From Acetobacter garciniae (lineage in GTDB: Bacteria > Pseudomonadota > Alphaproteobacteria > Acetobacterales > Acetobacteraceae): a stretch of DNA of 64,000 nucleotides. The notes under the pieces are model-generated. The model was given only the letters and a program-made list of their open reading frames with translations. It was not told the origin of the DNA and searched no databases. Shown in pieces: positions 1 to 8,547 of the stretch (position 1 is the first letter of the stretch; every line of letters starts with the position of its first letter). A program made the translations under genes and the position numbers. Where the stretch lies: positions 267,498 to 331,497 of the forward strand of contig NZ_JAFVMH010000003.1 of NCBI RefSeq assembly GCF_017377735.1, given 5' to 3'.

Positions 1-103
1 GGCGGGTTGTTCGCGCAAGGGTGAGCGGCCATGTCACGCAATGGGTTGCGCTGGCGGGGCGGGGCTGGTTGGCTGGTTCCGACGCAATGATAAAAGGTGG
101 AGC

Positions 104-685
104 ATGCGCCTATTTCCGGTAATGCTGGTCAGGCACGCGGCGGTGGCTGTACCTGAAGGGGTCTGTTACGGCCGCACGGATGTCGCACTGCAACCGGGGT
201 GGGAGAGCATTGCATCCGGCCTGTCGGTGCTGGCCAAGGGTGTTCTGTGCCGGGTCCTGTATACCTCTCCCGCGCGGCGTTGCCGGGATATGGCGCGGTT
301 TGTCGCCCATGCCACGGGTATGGAGATCAGGGTGGACCAGCGCCTGGCGGAGCTGGATTTCGGCGGGTGGGAAGGCCGGAAATGGCAGGACATAGACCGC
401 GCCGCACTTGATGCCTGGGCGGCCGATCCCGCAGGCTTTGCCCCCCCGGGCGGTGAAAGCGGCCAGGCGCTGCGCCAGCGTGCCCAGGCGTTCTGGCAGG
501 ATATGCGCGCAGGCGGGCAAAATGCCTGCGTGCTTTCCCATGGCGGGCCGTTGCGCATTCTCTCGGCCCTGGCCCGCGGGGTGGAACCGCATCTGCTGGC
601 TTCGTCCATGCCGCAGGGATTTGCACGCGTCATCATGGTGCCGCAGCACGCCCCACAGCCCGCCTACAGCCACGAGTCGCCCTGA
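104..685 (+). CDS. cobC: alpha-ribazole phosphatase (histidine phosphatase family)
   Basis: Predicted to remove the 5'-phosphate from alpha-ribazole phosphate or from adenosylcobalamin phosphate in the last steps of B12 nucleotide-loop assembly. The 193-residue protein opens with the phosphohistidine motif LVRHA (His11) and has the second catalytic histidine in SHGGPLRIL, plus the ELDFGGWEG segment usual in CobC. An upstream ATG at 41 is in frame, but the ATG at 104 has AGGTGG seven bases ahead and places the catalytic motif at the usual distance from the start. Position beside bluB, cobS, cobT and cobU supports CobC over other phosphoglycerate-mutase-like enzymes. The first ~100 bases of the window hold no assignable gene. 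Confidence 0.85.
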   Translation: MRLFPVMLVRHAAVAVPEGVCYGRTDVALQPGWESIASGLSVLAKGVLCRVLYTSPARRCRDMARFVAHATGMEIRVDQRLAELDFGGWEGRKWQDIDRAALDAWAADPAGFAPPGGESGQALRQRAQAFWQDMRAGGQNACVLSHGGPLRILSALARGVEPHLLASSMPQGFARVIMVPQHAPQPAYSHESP

Positions 686-806
686 CGCCGCACCGCTCCA
701 CGCCAGAAGGCGGGGATGCGTCACCGGGCTGGCGTATATGCGCCCCCTCAGCCGCCTTCAGGCCTGCCCGATCCGGCGTGGCAATGCGCGGTTGCGGGGT
801 GGCGGT

Positions 807-1463
807 TCAGCGGTGCAGCCAGCGGCGGCGGGCGGGGTTGCGCCGTTCCCAGCCCCGGCGTTCGAGTTCGGGCGTGTCCGAAGGGTCTGCGGGGTAGCCC
901 ACACACAGATAGGCCAGGAACTGCCAGTGCGGGTTGATGCTCAACTCGGCGATAGCGGCATCGGGGTCCAGGATGGACACCCACCCCACCCCTATGCCGC
1001 GCGCGGTCGCCGCCAGCCAGAACGTGTGAATGGCCATGACGGCGGACCATGTGGTGGTCTGCGGCATGGTGGACCGCCCCAGCCCCCGGCCCTGTTCGGG
1101 GTTGGTGTCGCAGAAGACGGCAATATGGTGCGGCGCGTCGTCCAGCCCCGCGAGCTTGAGCGTTGCGTAGCGCTGGGCGTCTTCCCCGCTGCGGCCTTCC
1201 AGCGCGCGGGCGTTGCAGTGCAGGAAGTTCTGCCGGATGGCGGCGCGGCGCTGCGGGTTGTCCACCCGCACGAAGCGCCAAGGTTCGCTCAGCCCCACGG
1301 ACGGGGCCAGGCAGGCCGTGCGCAGCAGGTGGTCCAGCACCGCTTCGGGCAGAGGTTCGGTATGGAAATGGCGGACATCGCGCCGCCAGACAAAAAGCTG
1401 GTCCAGTTCCTCCTGCCAGTGGGCGGAAAACGTGACGGGAAAAGGATCGGGGGCGGAGGTCAT
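807..1463 (-). CDS. bluB: 5,6-dimethylbenzimidazole synthase
   Basis: BluB is a nitroreductase-fold enzyme that uses O2 to cannibalise reduced FMN and release 5,6-dimethylbenzimidazole, the lower ligand of B12. The 218-residue protein shows the family signatures FVWRRDVRHF near the N-terminus, APSVGLSEPWRFV (flavin binding) and GIGVGWVSILDP near the C-terminus; ordinary nitroreductases lack this set. It is last in the leftward run cobT-cobS-bluB, 60 bp after cobS, so it is probably cotranscribed. Its presence implies the cell makes its own lower ligand aerobically, fitting an obligate aerobe. Confidence 0.93.
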   Translation of the reverse strand: MTSAPDPFPVTFSAHWQEELDQLFVWRRDVRHFHTEPLPEAVLDHLLRTACLAPSVGLSEPWRFVRVDNPQRRAAIRQNFLHCNARALEGRSGEDAQRYATLKLAGLDDAPHHIAVFCDTNPEQGRGLGRSTMPQTTTWSAVMAIHTFWLAATARGIGVGWVSILDPDAAIAELSINPHWQFLAYLCVGYPADPSDTPELERRGWERRNPARRRWLHR

Positions 1464-1523
1464 GGGCGTATCATGCTGGCAAGTGCTTTCCTGGGCAAGA
1501 CGCTGGGTGATATCGCGCCGTTC

Positions 1524-2396
1524 TCATGCGGCCAGTGCGGCGAAGGTTGCCAGCACCAGGCATTCCACAACCACCACGCACGCCCCCAGCACATCACCCG
1601 TATAGCCCCCCAGCAGGCGGCGCGCGGCCCATGCCATGCCAATCACCCCCAGGCAGGCAGCGATAATCGGTGCCAGGGTAAGGCTTAACGCCGTGGGGTG
1701 CGTGCCGGTCGCCCACTCTTTGGTCCAGTTTTCTCCCCACAGGGTCATGAGCCACAGCGTCAATGCGCCGGCACTGGCCAGGGCCACCCCAAGGGGCGCG
1801 CGTGGCAGGGGCGAAAGGGCACGGGCCAGCCCGTCTGTCCGGGCGGGTGGCAGGCGGGCAGGCAGGACCAGCATGGCCGCACGGCCCAGCACCCCCGCCA
1901 GAATGCAGGAGATCATGCCCACTTTACCCGGCTGCACGGCAAGGGCCGCCAAGGCTGCAACACGAATGCCAAAGGCCAGGCACAAGGCGCTTGTGCCAAA
2001 ACTGCCGATATGGCTGTCGCGCATGATTTCAAGCCTGCGTTCGCGCGTGCGGCCCCCCGCGGCGTCGGCCATGTCGGCCAGGCCATCCTCATGCAATGCG
2101 CCACTCAGCAGGGTTTGCGCGGCCAGCGCCATGCAGGCCGCGACCAGCGGCGGCATATGGACCCGGTGTAAAAGAACCAGCACACAGCCGGTCACCGCGC
2201 CAACGCCACCCCCGATCAGCGGCCAGCACCAGATGGAGCGGCCCAGCGGCCACGGAGGCGGCGGCTGGGTGTCGGCGCCACCTCGGTAGCTGGCGGGCAG
2301 AAGCCAGTCCACGGGCAGGCGGGTCAGCAGTGCGAGCCCGCATGCCAGGTGCAGGCGCAGCACGGCCAGGGCGGGAAGGACGGCACGGCGCGTCAT
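1524..2396 (-). CDS. cobS: adenosylcobinamide-GDP ribazoletransferase (cobalamin synthase)
   Basis: CobS is an integral membrane enzyme that joins alpha-ribazole (or its phosphate) to adenosylcobinamide-GDP, giving adenosylcobalamin (phosphate). The 290-residue protein has several hydrophobic segments and the family motif HEDGLADMADAAGG followed by ERRLEIMRDSHIGSFG, with acidic residues that bind Mg. Its ATG overlaps the cobT stop in an ATGA tetranucleotide, so translation is coupled to cobT. Confidence 0.94.
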   Translation of the reverse strand: MTRRAVLPALAVLRLHLACGLALLTRLPVDWLLPASYRGGADTQPPPPWPLGRSIWCWPLIGGGVGAVTGCVLVLLHRVHMPPLVAACMALAAQTLLSGALHEDGLADMADAAGGRTRERRLEIMRDSHIGSFGTSALCLAFGIRVAALAALAVQPGKVGMISCILAGVLGRAAMLVLPARLPPARTDGLARALSPLPRAPLGVALASAGALTLWLMTLWGENWTKEWATGTHPTALSLTLAPIIAACLGVIGMAWAARRLLGGYTGDVLGACVVVVECLVLATFAALAA

Positions 2397-3496
2397 GTCT
2401 GGCGCAGGATCGCGGCCTGTTCGAACGTGGCCATGCCCGTATGGCAGGCAAGGGCCGCCCGCAGCAGCGGCACCGCCAGGGTAGCGCCCGAGCCTTCACC
2501 GAGTCGTAGCCCCAGCCCCAGCAGGGGCTCCATGCCCAGGAAATCCGCCAGCCTGCGGGTCTGCCCCGTCTGTGTCGCGCAATGCGACAGGCAGGCATGG
2601 GCCAGCCCGCCCGGGGCCAGCAAGGTCAGCGGCGCCGTGGCGGCAAGGCACACAAAACCATCCAGCAGCACGGGAATGTTGCGGTGCCGGGCGGCCAGCG
2701 TGGCCCCCAGCAGGGCGGCCAGTTCGTATCCGCCCAAGCGCCTTGCGGCCTCCAACGGGTCGGGCGTGGATCTGGCCGATGTGGGGGAAAGCCCGTCTGC
2801 TACCGGCTGGTTCACCGCGTGCTCCAGCCCCACTTTCAGCCCCAGTGCCGGGCCATGGCAGGCCAGGGCGGCATCGATCATCCGCGCCTTGTGGGACAGT
2901 CCGGCATCATCCAGCCCGGTGCCACGTCCGGCCCAGTTCTGGCCGGGTGTGAGCGTCATGTCCGGAGCACCGTTTGCACTCAAGGCCGCCGCCAGGGCCG
3001 AAGCCGCCGTGGTGTTGCCGATCCCCATCTCCCCCAGGCAGAGCAGGTCGCATTGTGCAGGTACGCTGTTGAAGCCCGTGGCCACGGCGGCCACAAAAGC
3101 GGCCTCGGTCATGGCGGGTCGGGTGGTGAAATCCGCCGTCGGAGCCAGTGCGTGAACGGGCACCGCCTTGAGTTCCGCCCCCACGCTGCGGGCGATCTGG
3201 TTGATGGCGGCCCTACCTTGCGCAAACGTGGCCAGCATCTGCGCCGTGACCTCAGTCGGCCAGGGTGACACCCCACGCGCCGCAACCCCGTGGTTGCCTG
3301 CAAAAATCAGCACATGCACGTGCTCCAGCCGGGGTGTGGCGCGTCTTTGCCACCCGCCCAGCCAGCGTGTCAGGTCTTCCAGCCGCCCCAGGCTGCCCGC
3401 GGGTTTGCACAGCGTGGCCTCCCGCGCGGCAATGGCGTCTTGCGCGTTGGTGTCCGCCTGGGGGAGCGCCACGCATAAAGCGCGCAGTTCCTCCAT
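2393..3496 (-). CDS. cobT: nicotinate-nucleotide--dimethylbenzimidazole phosphoribosyltransferase
   Basis: CobT activates dimethylbenzimidazole with nicotinate mononucleotide to give alpha-ribazole phosphate. Visible motifs are KPAGSLGRLE near the N-terminus, GEMGIGNTTAASAL in the middle and EPLLGLGLRLGEGSGA near the end, the last carrying the catalytic glutamate. The frame stays open far upstream, so the start is uncertain: Met codons at 3589, 3577, 3553 and 3496 are possible and none has a clear ribosome site. I chose 3496 (367 residues) because it comes closest to the usual ~350. It is divergent from cobU across a short promoter region and overlaps cobS by 4 bp. Confidence 0.9.
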   Translation of the reverse strand: MEELRALCVALPQADTNAQDAIAAREATLCKPAGSLGRLEDLTRWLGGWQRRATPRLEHVHVLIFAGNHGVAARGVSPWPTEVTAQMLATFAQGRAAINQIARSVGAELKAVPVHALAPTADFTTRPAMTEAAFVAAVATGFNSVPAQCDLLCLGEMGIGNTTAASALAAALSANGAPDMTLTPGQNWAGRGTGLDDAGLSHKARMIDAALACHGPALGLKVGLEHAVNQPVADGLSPTSARSTPDPLEAARRLGGYELAALLGATLAARHRNIPVLLDGFVCLAATAPLTLLAPGGLAHACLSHCATQTGQTRRLADFLGMEPLLGLGLRLGEGSGATLAVPLLRAALACHTGMATFEQAAILRQT

Positions 3497-3650
3497 GCAT
3501 ATGGGGGCCGCGGGCAGGGTATGGGGGTGCTGGGCGGTGCTGTGGGTATCCATCAAGGCGGTCACACGGGCTTTCATAAAAGGCGGCATGGGCGCGAGTT
3601 TTGTGCTTTTATGCGCTGTCATGCAACGGAAATGAAAGCAGGCATTGGCC

Positions 3651-4208
3651 ATGGGCAACACGGCGCTTTCCCCCACCGATACGGGCCTGCGGGGCACGGT
3701 CCTTGTGCTGGGGGGTGCGCGTTCGGGCAAGAGCCGCCTGTCCGAAGCCATGCTGACGGCCCTGCCCGCACCGTGGGTGTACCTGGCTACCGGCCGCGCA
3801 TGGGATGAGGAAATGCACGAGCGTATTCTCCACCATCGGGCCGAACGCGGCAGCACGGGCTGGCTGACGGTGGAAGAACCGTTGGAGGTGCAGACCGTCA
3901 TGCGCGAGCACGCCCATACCCCCCTGCTGCTGGATTGCCTGACCCTGTGGCTGTCCAACCTGCTGCTGGAGGAGCGCGACGTGCAGGCCGCCACAGCTGA
4001 TTTCATGGCCTGCCTTGCCGCGCGCCGGGCCCCCACCGTTCTGGTCGGCAACGAGGTGGGGCTGGGCATTGTGCCCGAAAACCGACTGGCCCGCCGTTTC
4101 CGGGACGAGGCAGGCCGCCTGCACCAGCGTATCGCGCGCGACGTGCCCCGGGTGCTGTTTGTCGCAGCCGGGCTGCCGCTTACACTCAAGAACGAAGTGC
4201 CGCACTGA
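3651..4208 (+). CDS. cobU: adenosylcobinamide kinase / adenosylcobinamide-phosphate guanylyltransferase
   Basis: Bifunctional CobU/CobP phosphorylates adenosylcobinamide and adds GMP, giving the substrate of CobS. The 185-residue protein begins with the P-loop [13 protein letters not shown] and has the family region [14 protein letters not shown] and the [23 protein letters not shown] segment near the C-terminus. The ATG at 3651 follows AGCAGG by eight bases; a TTG two codons earlier is also in frame. Reads away from cobT, so the two share the ~150-bp region between them. No cobalamin riboswitch was recognised there. Confidence 0.93.
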   Translation: MGNTALSPTDTGLRGTVLVLGGARSGKSRLSEAMLTALPAPWVYLATGRAWDEEMHERILHHRAERGSTGWLTVEEPLEVQTVMREHAHTPLLLDCLTLWLSNLLLEERDVQAATADFMACLAARRAPTVLVGNEVGLGIVPENRLARRFRDEAGRLHQRIARDVPRVLFVAAGLPLTLKNEVPH

Positions 4209-4409
4209 AAGCGTCAGCCCCGGCGATGAGCGACAACGACCACCGCTGGCTTTTGCTTCCACCACTTCTGTGTCAGGTTACTGCCCACGAAACCACGGCG
4301 CGCAGGACGTGTTCAACGCCGCAGGCCCGGACTGCTTGCAGGCTCAGCCAGGCAGGAAATGCGGCATGTTCCGTTTTGCGCCCACCGCGATATTAGGTGA
4401 GAGAAACAG

Positions 4410-5864
4410 ATGTCGGATCATGCAGTAAACACGCAACTTCTGATCGGGGGGCAGTGGCGCAACGCTGCGGATGGCCGCACCATTGCCGTGCTGGACCCCG
4501 CGACGGCGGAGCTTATCGGCCATGTCGCCCATGCGGGCAAGGCTGATCTGGAACAGGTTGTGGCGGGTGCTGCCACGGGCTTTGCGGCCTGGCGCGCCCT
4601 GACCGCGTGGGACCGGTTCGTGATCATGCGCAAGGCCGCCAACCTGCTGCGTGAACGTGCCGAGACGATCGGCCGGATCATGAGCCGCGAACAGGGCAAG
4701 CCGCTGGCCCAGGCGGTGATGGAAATCAACGGTGCCGCCGGGATCATCGAATATTTCGGTGAGGAAGGCCGCCGCCTGAATGACGAGCTTATTCCCGCCC
4801 GCGTGCCCAATGTCGAACAGCGCGTGCTGCGCCGCCCGGTGGGCGTTGTGGCGGCCTTCACACCGTGGAATTTCCCCGTCAACCAGATCGCCCGCAAGCT
4901 GGGTGCCGCCCTTGGGGCGGGCTGCGCGGTTATCGTCAAGGCCCCGGAAGATACACCGGCATCCCCCGCCGAATTGATCCGCTGCTTTTGCGATGCGGGC
5001 ATTCCCGCCGGCGCGGTCTCGCTCGTTTATGGCGAGCCCGCCGAAATTTCGGAATACCTGATCGCCCATCCCGTGGTGCGCAAGATCTCCTTTACCGGCT
5101 CCACCCCCGTGGGCAAGCATCTTGCGGCCCTGGCCGGCGCGCAGATGAAGCCTGTCACCATGGAACTGGGCGGGCACGGTCCGGTCATTGTCTGCCCCGA
5201 TGCCGATCTGGACGTGGCGGCAGAACGCCTGGCCGCAGCCAAGTTCCGCAATGCCGGGCAGGTCTGCATTGCCCCCACGCGCTTTTTGCTGCACCGCGAC
5301 ATTGCCCCGGCTTTCGTGGAAAAATTCAAGGCCCAGATGAGCGCGCTCAAGGTCGGCAACGGCCTGCAGGACGGTGTGACCATGGGCCCGGTGGTGAGCG
5401 AACGCCGTCTCAAGGCCCTGACCGAACTGGTGGAGGACGCCCGGCAGAAAGGGGCGGAACTGTGGCAGCCCGAGATCGCCCTGCCCAACAAGGGCTTTTT
5501 CTTCCCGCCCACCATGGTGTGCAAGCCCACGCTGGAAATGCGCCTTTTGAACGAGGAACCCTTCGGCCCCATCGCCATCATGGACGAATATTCCGAACTG
5601 GAGAGTGCGGTGCGTGAAGCCAACCGGCTTCCCTACGGTCTGGCGGCCTATGTCTATACCCGCAACGAACGCACCGAACGCCTGCTGGGCGAGGCATTGG
5701 AAGCGGGCATGGTGGCCGTCAACCACCACGGCCTGGGCGCGCCGGAAGTCCCGTTCGGCGGCATGAAGGATTCCGGTTACGGCACGGAGGGCGGGCCCGA
5801 AGCCCTGCGCGCCCATACCATCATCCGTCTTGTCTGCAGCCAGCACGACCGCCCCGATTTCTGA
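4410..5864 (+). CDS. NAD(P)-dependent aldehyde dehydrogenase, succinate-semialdehyde dehydrogenase-like
   Basis: Oxidises an aldehyde to the acid. The 484-residue protein has the full class signature: FTPWNFP (cofactor site), FTGSTPVG, the general-base glutamate in MELGGHGP, the catalytic cysteine in NAGQVCIAP, and EEPFGPI. Overall pattern and length fit the GabD/succinate-semialdehyde group, but the substrate cannot be fixed from sequence. It stands alone, 200 bp after cobU; AGGTGAGAG lies upstream of the ATG. GC-rich hairpins follow it at 5878-5904 and 5940-5960. Confidence 0.85.
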   Translation: MSDHAVNTQLLIGGQWRNAADGRTIAVLDPATAELIGHVAHAGKADLEQVVAGAATGFAAWRALTAWDRFVIMRKAANLLRERAETIGRIMSREQGKPLAQAVMEINGAAGIIEYFGEEGRRLNDELIPARVPNVEQRVLRRPVGVVAAFTPWNFPVNQIARKLGAALGAGCAVIVKAPEDTPASPAELIRCFCDAGIPAGAVSLVYGEPAEISEYLIAHPVVRKISFTGSTPVGKHLAALAGAQMKPVTMELGGHGPVIVCPDADLDVAAERLAAAKFRNAGQVCIAPTRFLLHRDIAPAFVEKFKAQMSALKVGNGLQDGVTMGPVVSERRLKALTELVEDARQKGAELWQPEIALPNKGFFFPPTMVCKPTLEMRLLNEEPFGPIAIMDEYSELESAVREANRLPYGLAAYVYTRNERTERLLGEALEAGMVAVNHHGLGAPEVPFGGMKDSGYGTEGGPEALRAHTIIRLVCSQHDRPDF

Positions 5865-5939
5865 TCGGGCGCCCTATCCCCGGCGCCCCCGATCCGCGCC
5901 GGGGGGATGCGACCTTTCCTTCTTCACGCTCTTTCAACC

Positions 5940-5960
5940 CCCCACGGTTTGCCCGTGGGG
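5940..5960 (+). terminator. hairpin after the aldehyde dehydrogenase gene
   Basis: Stem CCCCACGG (5940-5947) pairs perfectly with CCGTGGGG (5953-5960) around a five-base loop. A second stem, CCCCGGCG (5878-5885) with CGCCGGGG (5897-5904), lies just before it. Neither has a strong T run, so termination is likely but not certain. Confidence 0.5.
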
Positions 5961-6043
5961 CGGCCTCTCACGGGCTTTCATGCCTAGTAATAGGACTTGT
6001 GCCGGGCGCTGTTTTCCCGTAGGAAGCGCCCATGTCCGCGCCT

Positions 6044-6119
6044 GTCCCATTCGTCTAGAGGCCTAGGACGCCGCCCTCTCACGGCGGCAACACGGGTTCG
6101 AATCCCGTATGGGACACCA
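6044..6119 (+). tRNA. tRNA-Glu(CTC)
   Basis: Complete cloverleaf of 76 bases. The acceptor stem GTCCCAT pairs with ATGGGAC, the T arm is CACGGGTTCGAATCCCGTA, and the anticodon stem CCGCC/GGCGG encloses the loop CTCTCAC with anticodon CTC. The discriminator A and 3' CCA are encoded. A decayed integrase begins about 60 bp downstream, so the 3' end of this tRNA has probably served as an integration site. Confidence 0.96.
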
Positions 6120-6177
6120 TTGATTTTCCTGGATATTATTCATTTTCTAGGCCATGGTTTGTGGTTCAGTTGGACCA

Positions 6178-6485
6178 TTAAATCTCAAAATCATCGACGA
6201 TGCTCCCAAGATAAGATGAATCGAATTTCAGGCAGACATGCCGGAGCGTTGTCGGGTCTGTCGCTAGCCAGTCTGCGGCCTGATCGATCGGCACGCCGTC
6301 CATCGCAAACCATGATGCAACGGAATGCTTGAGATGGTGGGGGGCGGCTTCTGTGTCAGGCTGGCACCGGGCACGCCCCGGCAAATGACCACCGGGCCTG
6401 TAGGCCGGCCTTCCTATGCCACTGGATCACAACCGGGCATGGGCTCGGTGTTGCGTCCGTTCTATCTCTGCGTACGAGGTAGTCG
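6178..6485 (-). pseudogene. decayed tyrosine integrase, C-terminal part
   Basis: Reading leftward, one frame gives PVVIQWHRKAGLQARWSFAG, resembling the segment before the catalytic box of phage integrases. A different frame from about 6384 then gives PHHLKHSVASWFAMDGVPI (the HxLRH box) and ATDPTTLRHVCLKF. The HxLRH arginine is replaced by Lys (HLKH), the frame is broken near 6356-6384, and the nucleophilic tyrosine expected in TLRHVY is Cys. No intact N-terminal half is present. This is a non-functional relic of an element once integrated at tRNA-Glu. Confidence 0.65.
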
Positions 6486-6676
6486 ATGACCGTCCGCTCC
6501 AGCAAATCTTCTTGATTGTCGGTTTGAGGCTGGCTCAATGAGACCGCAGTCAAGGTAGGATTTGGGCTGTTCACGAATACAGACACATTCGACAGGATGA
6601 GCATGGATGAATAACGCGATATCTGAAAGTTGGCGGGATCGGGCAGGCCTGTCTCATTATGAGGCTTTTTGGTATT

Positions 6677-6689
6677 GTTATATTATAAC
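6677..6689. promoter_or_regulatory. Zur-box-like operator upstream of the zinc GTPase gene
   Basis: GTTATATTATAAC is a perfect palindrome around a central T, 36 bp before the ATG of the COG0523 GTPase gene. Proteobacterial Zur sites have the same core (GTTATA-N-TATAAC), and zinc-starvation GTPases of this family are classic Zur targets, so zinc-dependent repression is the natural reading. Confidence 0.7.
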
Positions 6690-6724
6690 GTAACATATAG
6701 ATTTGGCGGATCTCAACCGAATGA

Positions 6725-7957
6725 ATGGTGTCCGTCATGCGCGAAAGACTTCCGGTAACGGTTCTGTCCGGCTTTCTGGGAGCGGGAAAAACGACACTAC
6801 TCAACCACGTGCTCAATAACCGCGAGGGCCGGAAAGTCGCGGTTATCGTCAATGACATGAGCGACGTGAACATTGACGCGGATCTGGTGCGCGACGGCAG
6901 CGATCTGTCTCGCACGAACGAAACGCTTGTGGAGATGAGTAATGGCTGCATCTGCTGCACGTTGCGTGACGATCTGCTGCACGAAGTGCGGCGGCTTGCC
7001 GACGCGGGGCGCTTCGATTACCTCCTGATTGAATCGACAGGGATCGCGGAGCCCCTGCCGGTTGCGGCGACTTTCGAGTTTCGGGACGAGACGGGCGAAA
7101 GCCTGTCCGACATCGCGCGGCTGGATACGATGGTAACGGTGGTGGATGCCGTCAATCTGTTGAAAGACTACGCGTCAACCGATTTTCTGCGCGACCGGGG
7201 CGAGACAGCGGGCGAAGGGGATGACAGGGCGCTGGTTGACCTGCTGGTCGAGCAGATCGAGTTCGCGGATGTCGTGGTGCTGAACAAGGTTTCGACCGCA
7301 ACAGCCGCGCAGCGCGAGGCCGCCCGGCAGGTTGTTCAGGCCCTTAATGCCGATGCGGATATTATCGAAACGGATCAGGGCATAGTGCCCTGTGCGCGTA
7401 TTCTGGACACATATCGGTTCGATTATGACCGTGCTCATAAACATCCCCTATGGTACAAGGAACTGTTCGAATTTCATAACCATGTTCCCGAGACCGAGGA
7501 ATACGGCATCCACACCTTTGTCTGGCGTGCACGCCGTCCCCTGGTGCCGGACCGGTTCAAAGCCTTTATCGATGCCGCATGGCCGGGAGTGATCCGGGCG
7601 AAGGGCCATTTCTGGCTGGCGACCCGTCCGCAATGGGTGGGCGAACTGGGGCAGGCAGGCGCATTGGTCCGCACACAGGCAACGGGACACTGGTGGGTGA
7701 CGATTCCCAAAAACCATTGGCCAGACAGCGATGAATGGCGGGATCTGATTCTGTCCAGATGGGACCGGGTTTATGGTGACCGTCGGCAGGAAATTGTGTT
7801 TATCGGCACGACAGCAATGGATGACGCCGCCCTTGGCGCGGCCCTGAATGCCTGCCTTGTGCCGGAGTTCGACACGCAGCCGTTCGATCCATTGCTGTTC
7901 GCGCATCTACCTGATCCATTCCCTGTCTGGGGAAACGGAGAAATGGCGGATGCGTAG
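6725..7957 (+). CDS. zigA: COG0523 GTPase, zinc chaperone (ZigA type)
   Basis: G3E-family metallochaperone GTPase thought to hand zinc to client enzymes during zinc limitation. The 410-residue protein has the P-loop [15 protein letters not shown], the metal motif GCICC (CxCC) followed by TLRDDLL, the Walker-B-like [12 protein letters not shown] and the base-recognition NKVS. The C-terminal domain carries the [17 protein letters not shown] and GHFWLATRP segments of the CobW-C region. The CxCC motif and the Zur-like palindrome upstream favour zinc over cobalt (CobW) despite a B12 locus nearby. Start at 6725; the ATG at 6737 is also possible. It overlaps the next gene by 8 bp. Confidence 0.88.
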   Translation: MVSVMRERLPVTVLSGFLGAGKTTLLNHVLNNREGRKVAVIVNDMSDVNIDADLVRDGSDLSRTNETLVEMSNGCICCTLRDDLLHEVRRLADAGRFDYLLIESTGIAEPLPVAATFEFRDETGESLSDIARLDTMVTVVDAVNLLKDYASTDFLRDRGETAGEGDDRALVDLLVEQIEFADVVVLNKVSTATAAQREAARQVVQALNADADIIETDQGIVPCARILDTYRFDYDRAHKHPLWYKELFEFHNHVPETEEYGIHTFVWRARRPLVPDRFKAFIDAAWPGVIRAKGHFWLATRPQWVGELGQAGALVRTQATGHWWVTIPKNHWPDSDEWRDLILSRWDRVYGDRRQEIVFIGTTAMDDAALGAALNACLVPEFDTQPFDPLLFAHLPDPFPVWGNGEMADA

Positions 7958-8282
7958 GGCCGAGGCGGATAACGAGCGGACATTGCGGAACGAGATGTGG
8001 CGACGGTATGCAGGCGATGACTGGGCAGCCTTCGACACGCTTCCCGGCACGATCCGCAAACGGGTGGCAGTGCATGCCTACGATGCCTGGTCGGTCAATG
8101 TGATGATGCTCTGGCAGCATTATAAACGGCTCTATGGGCGCACGGCGCGCGCCGAGCGGGCTCTGATCCGCTATCTCGATTATTGCGAGCGGCTGGAGCG
8201 GGAGGCTTTTGCTTCACGCTACAGCGAGGTTTACGGCATCGCTCTGCCTCATGATGCAGCGCGCGTTACGGTCCTGAGATGA
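7950..8282 (+). CDS. small protein, DUF6525-like
   Basis: 110 residues, rich in Arg, Trp and Tyr, with [23 protein letters not shown] resembling the short alphaproteobacterial DUF6525 family as I remember it. Function unknown. It starts inside the end of the zinc GTPase gene (8-bp overlap) with GGAG upstream, so it is probably expressed with it under Zur control and may have a zinc-starvation role. No membrane segment or metal motif is seen. Confidence 0.6.
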   Translation: MRRAEADNERTLRNEMWRRYAGDDWAAFDTLPGTIRKRVAVHAYDAWSVNVMMLWQHYKRLYGRTARAERALIRYLDYCERLEREAFASRYSEVYGIALPHDAARVTVLR

Positions 8283-8541
8283 CGTTGACACCTGCACCGT
8301 ACATCTGCCGCGCAGCCCTGGTCATGTTCTGGTTATGAGCCCTGAGCCTACGCGATCTGAGTAGACTGGACGTGATCTCGCCGCGAACGTGCCCTAAGTT
8401 TTGAGTCAGGGTCTGTGGGTTTCTATATGCCGCTTTGGCGTGCTGAACGAAAGCCTCTGGCATCATACCATTGAACCTGCTGCCGGCGCCCGTGGCGCCG
8501 ACCCATCGGTTGTGACGCTTTGCACGATTGTCGCCCGCCAT
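8266..8541 (-). pseudogene. possible second integrase remnant
   Basis: The leftward translation contains MPEAFVQHAKAAYRNPQ and TLTQNLGHVRGEITSS, which recalls the QNLGH box of alphaproteobacterial tyrosine integrases. No complete catalytic set follows and the downstream Tyr is not evident. The stretch overlaps the 3' end of the DUF6525-like gene. I read it as decayed mobile-element DNA; the assignment is tentative. Confidence 0.3.
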
Positions 8542-8547
8542 GCGCTC

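Noticed and set aside
1..103. Tail of an upstream gene at the left edge
   Set aside because: One frame ends with a stop at 22-24 and another at about 120, but too little is present to decide whether either is coding.
3590..4189. Extended cobT reading frame over cobU
   Set aside because: The added sequence is the antisense of cobU and has no resemblance to CobT; cobU is certain.
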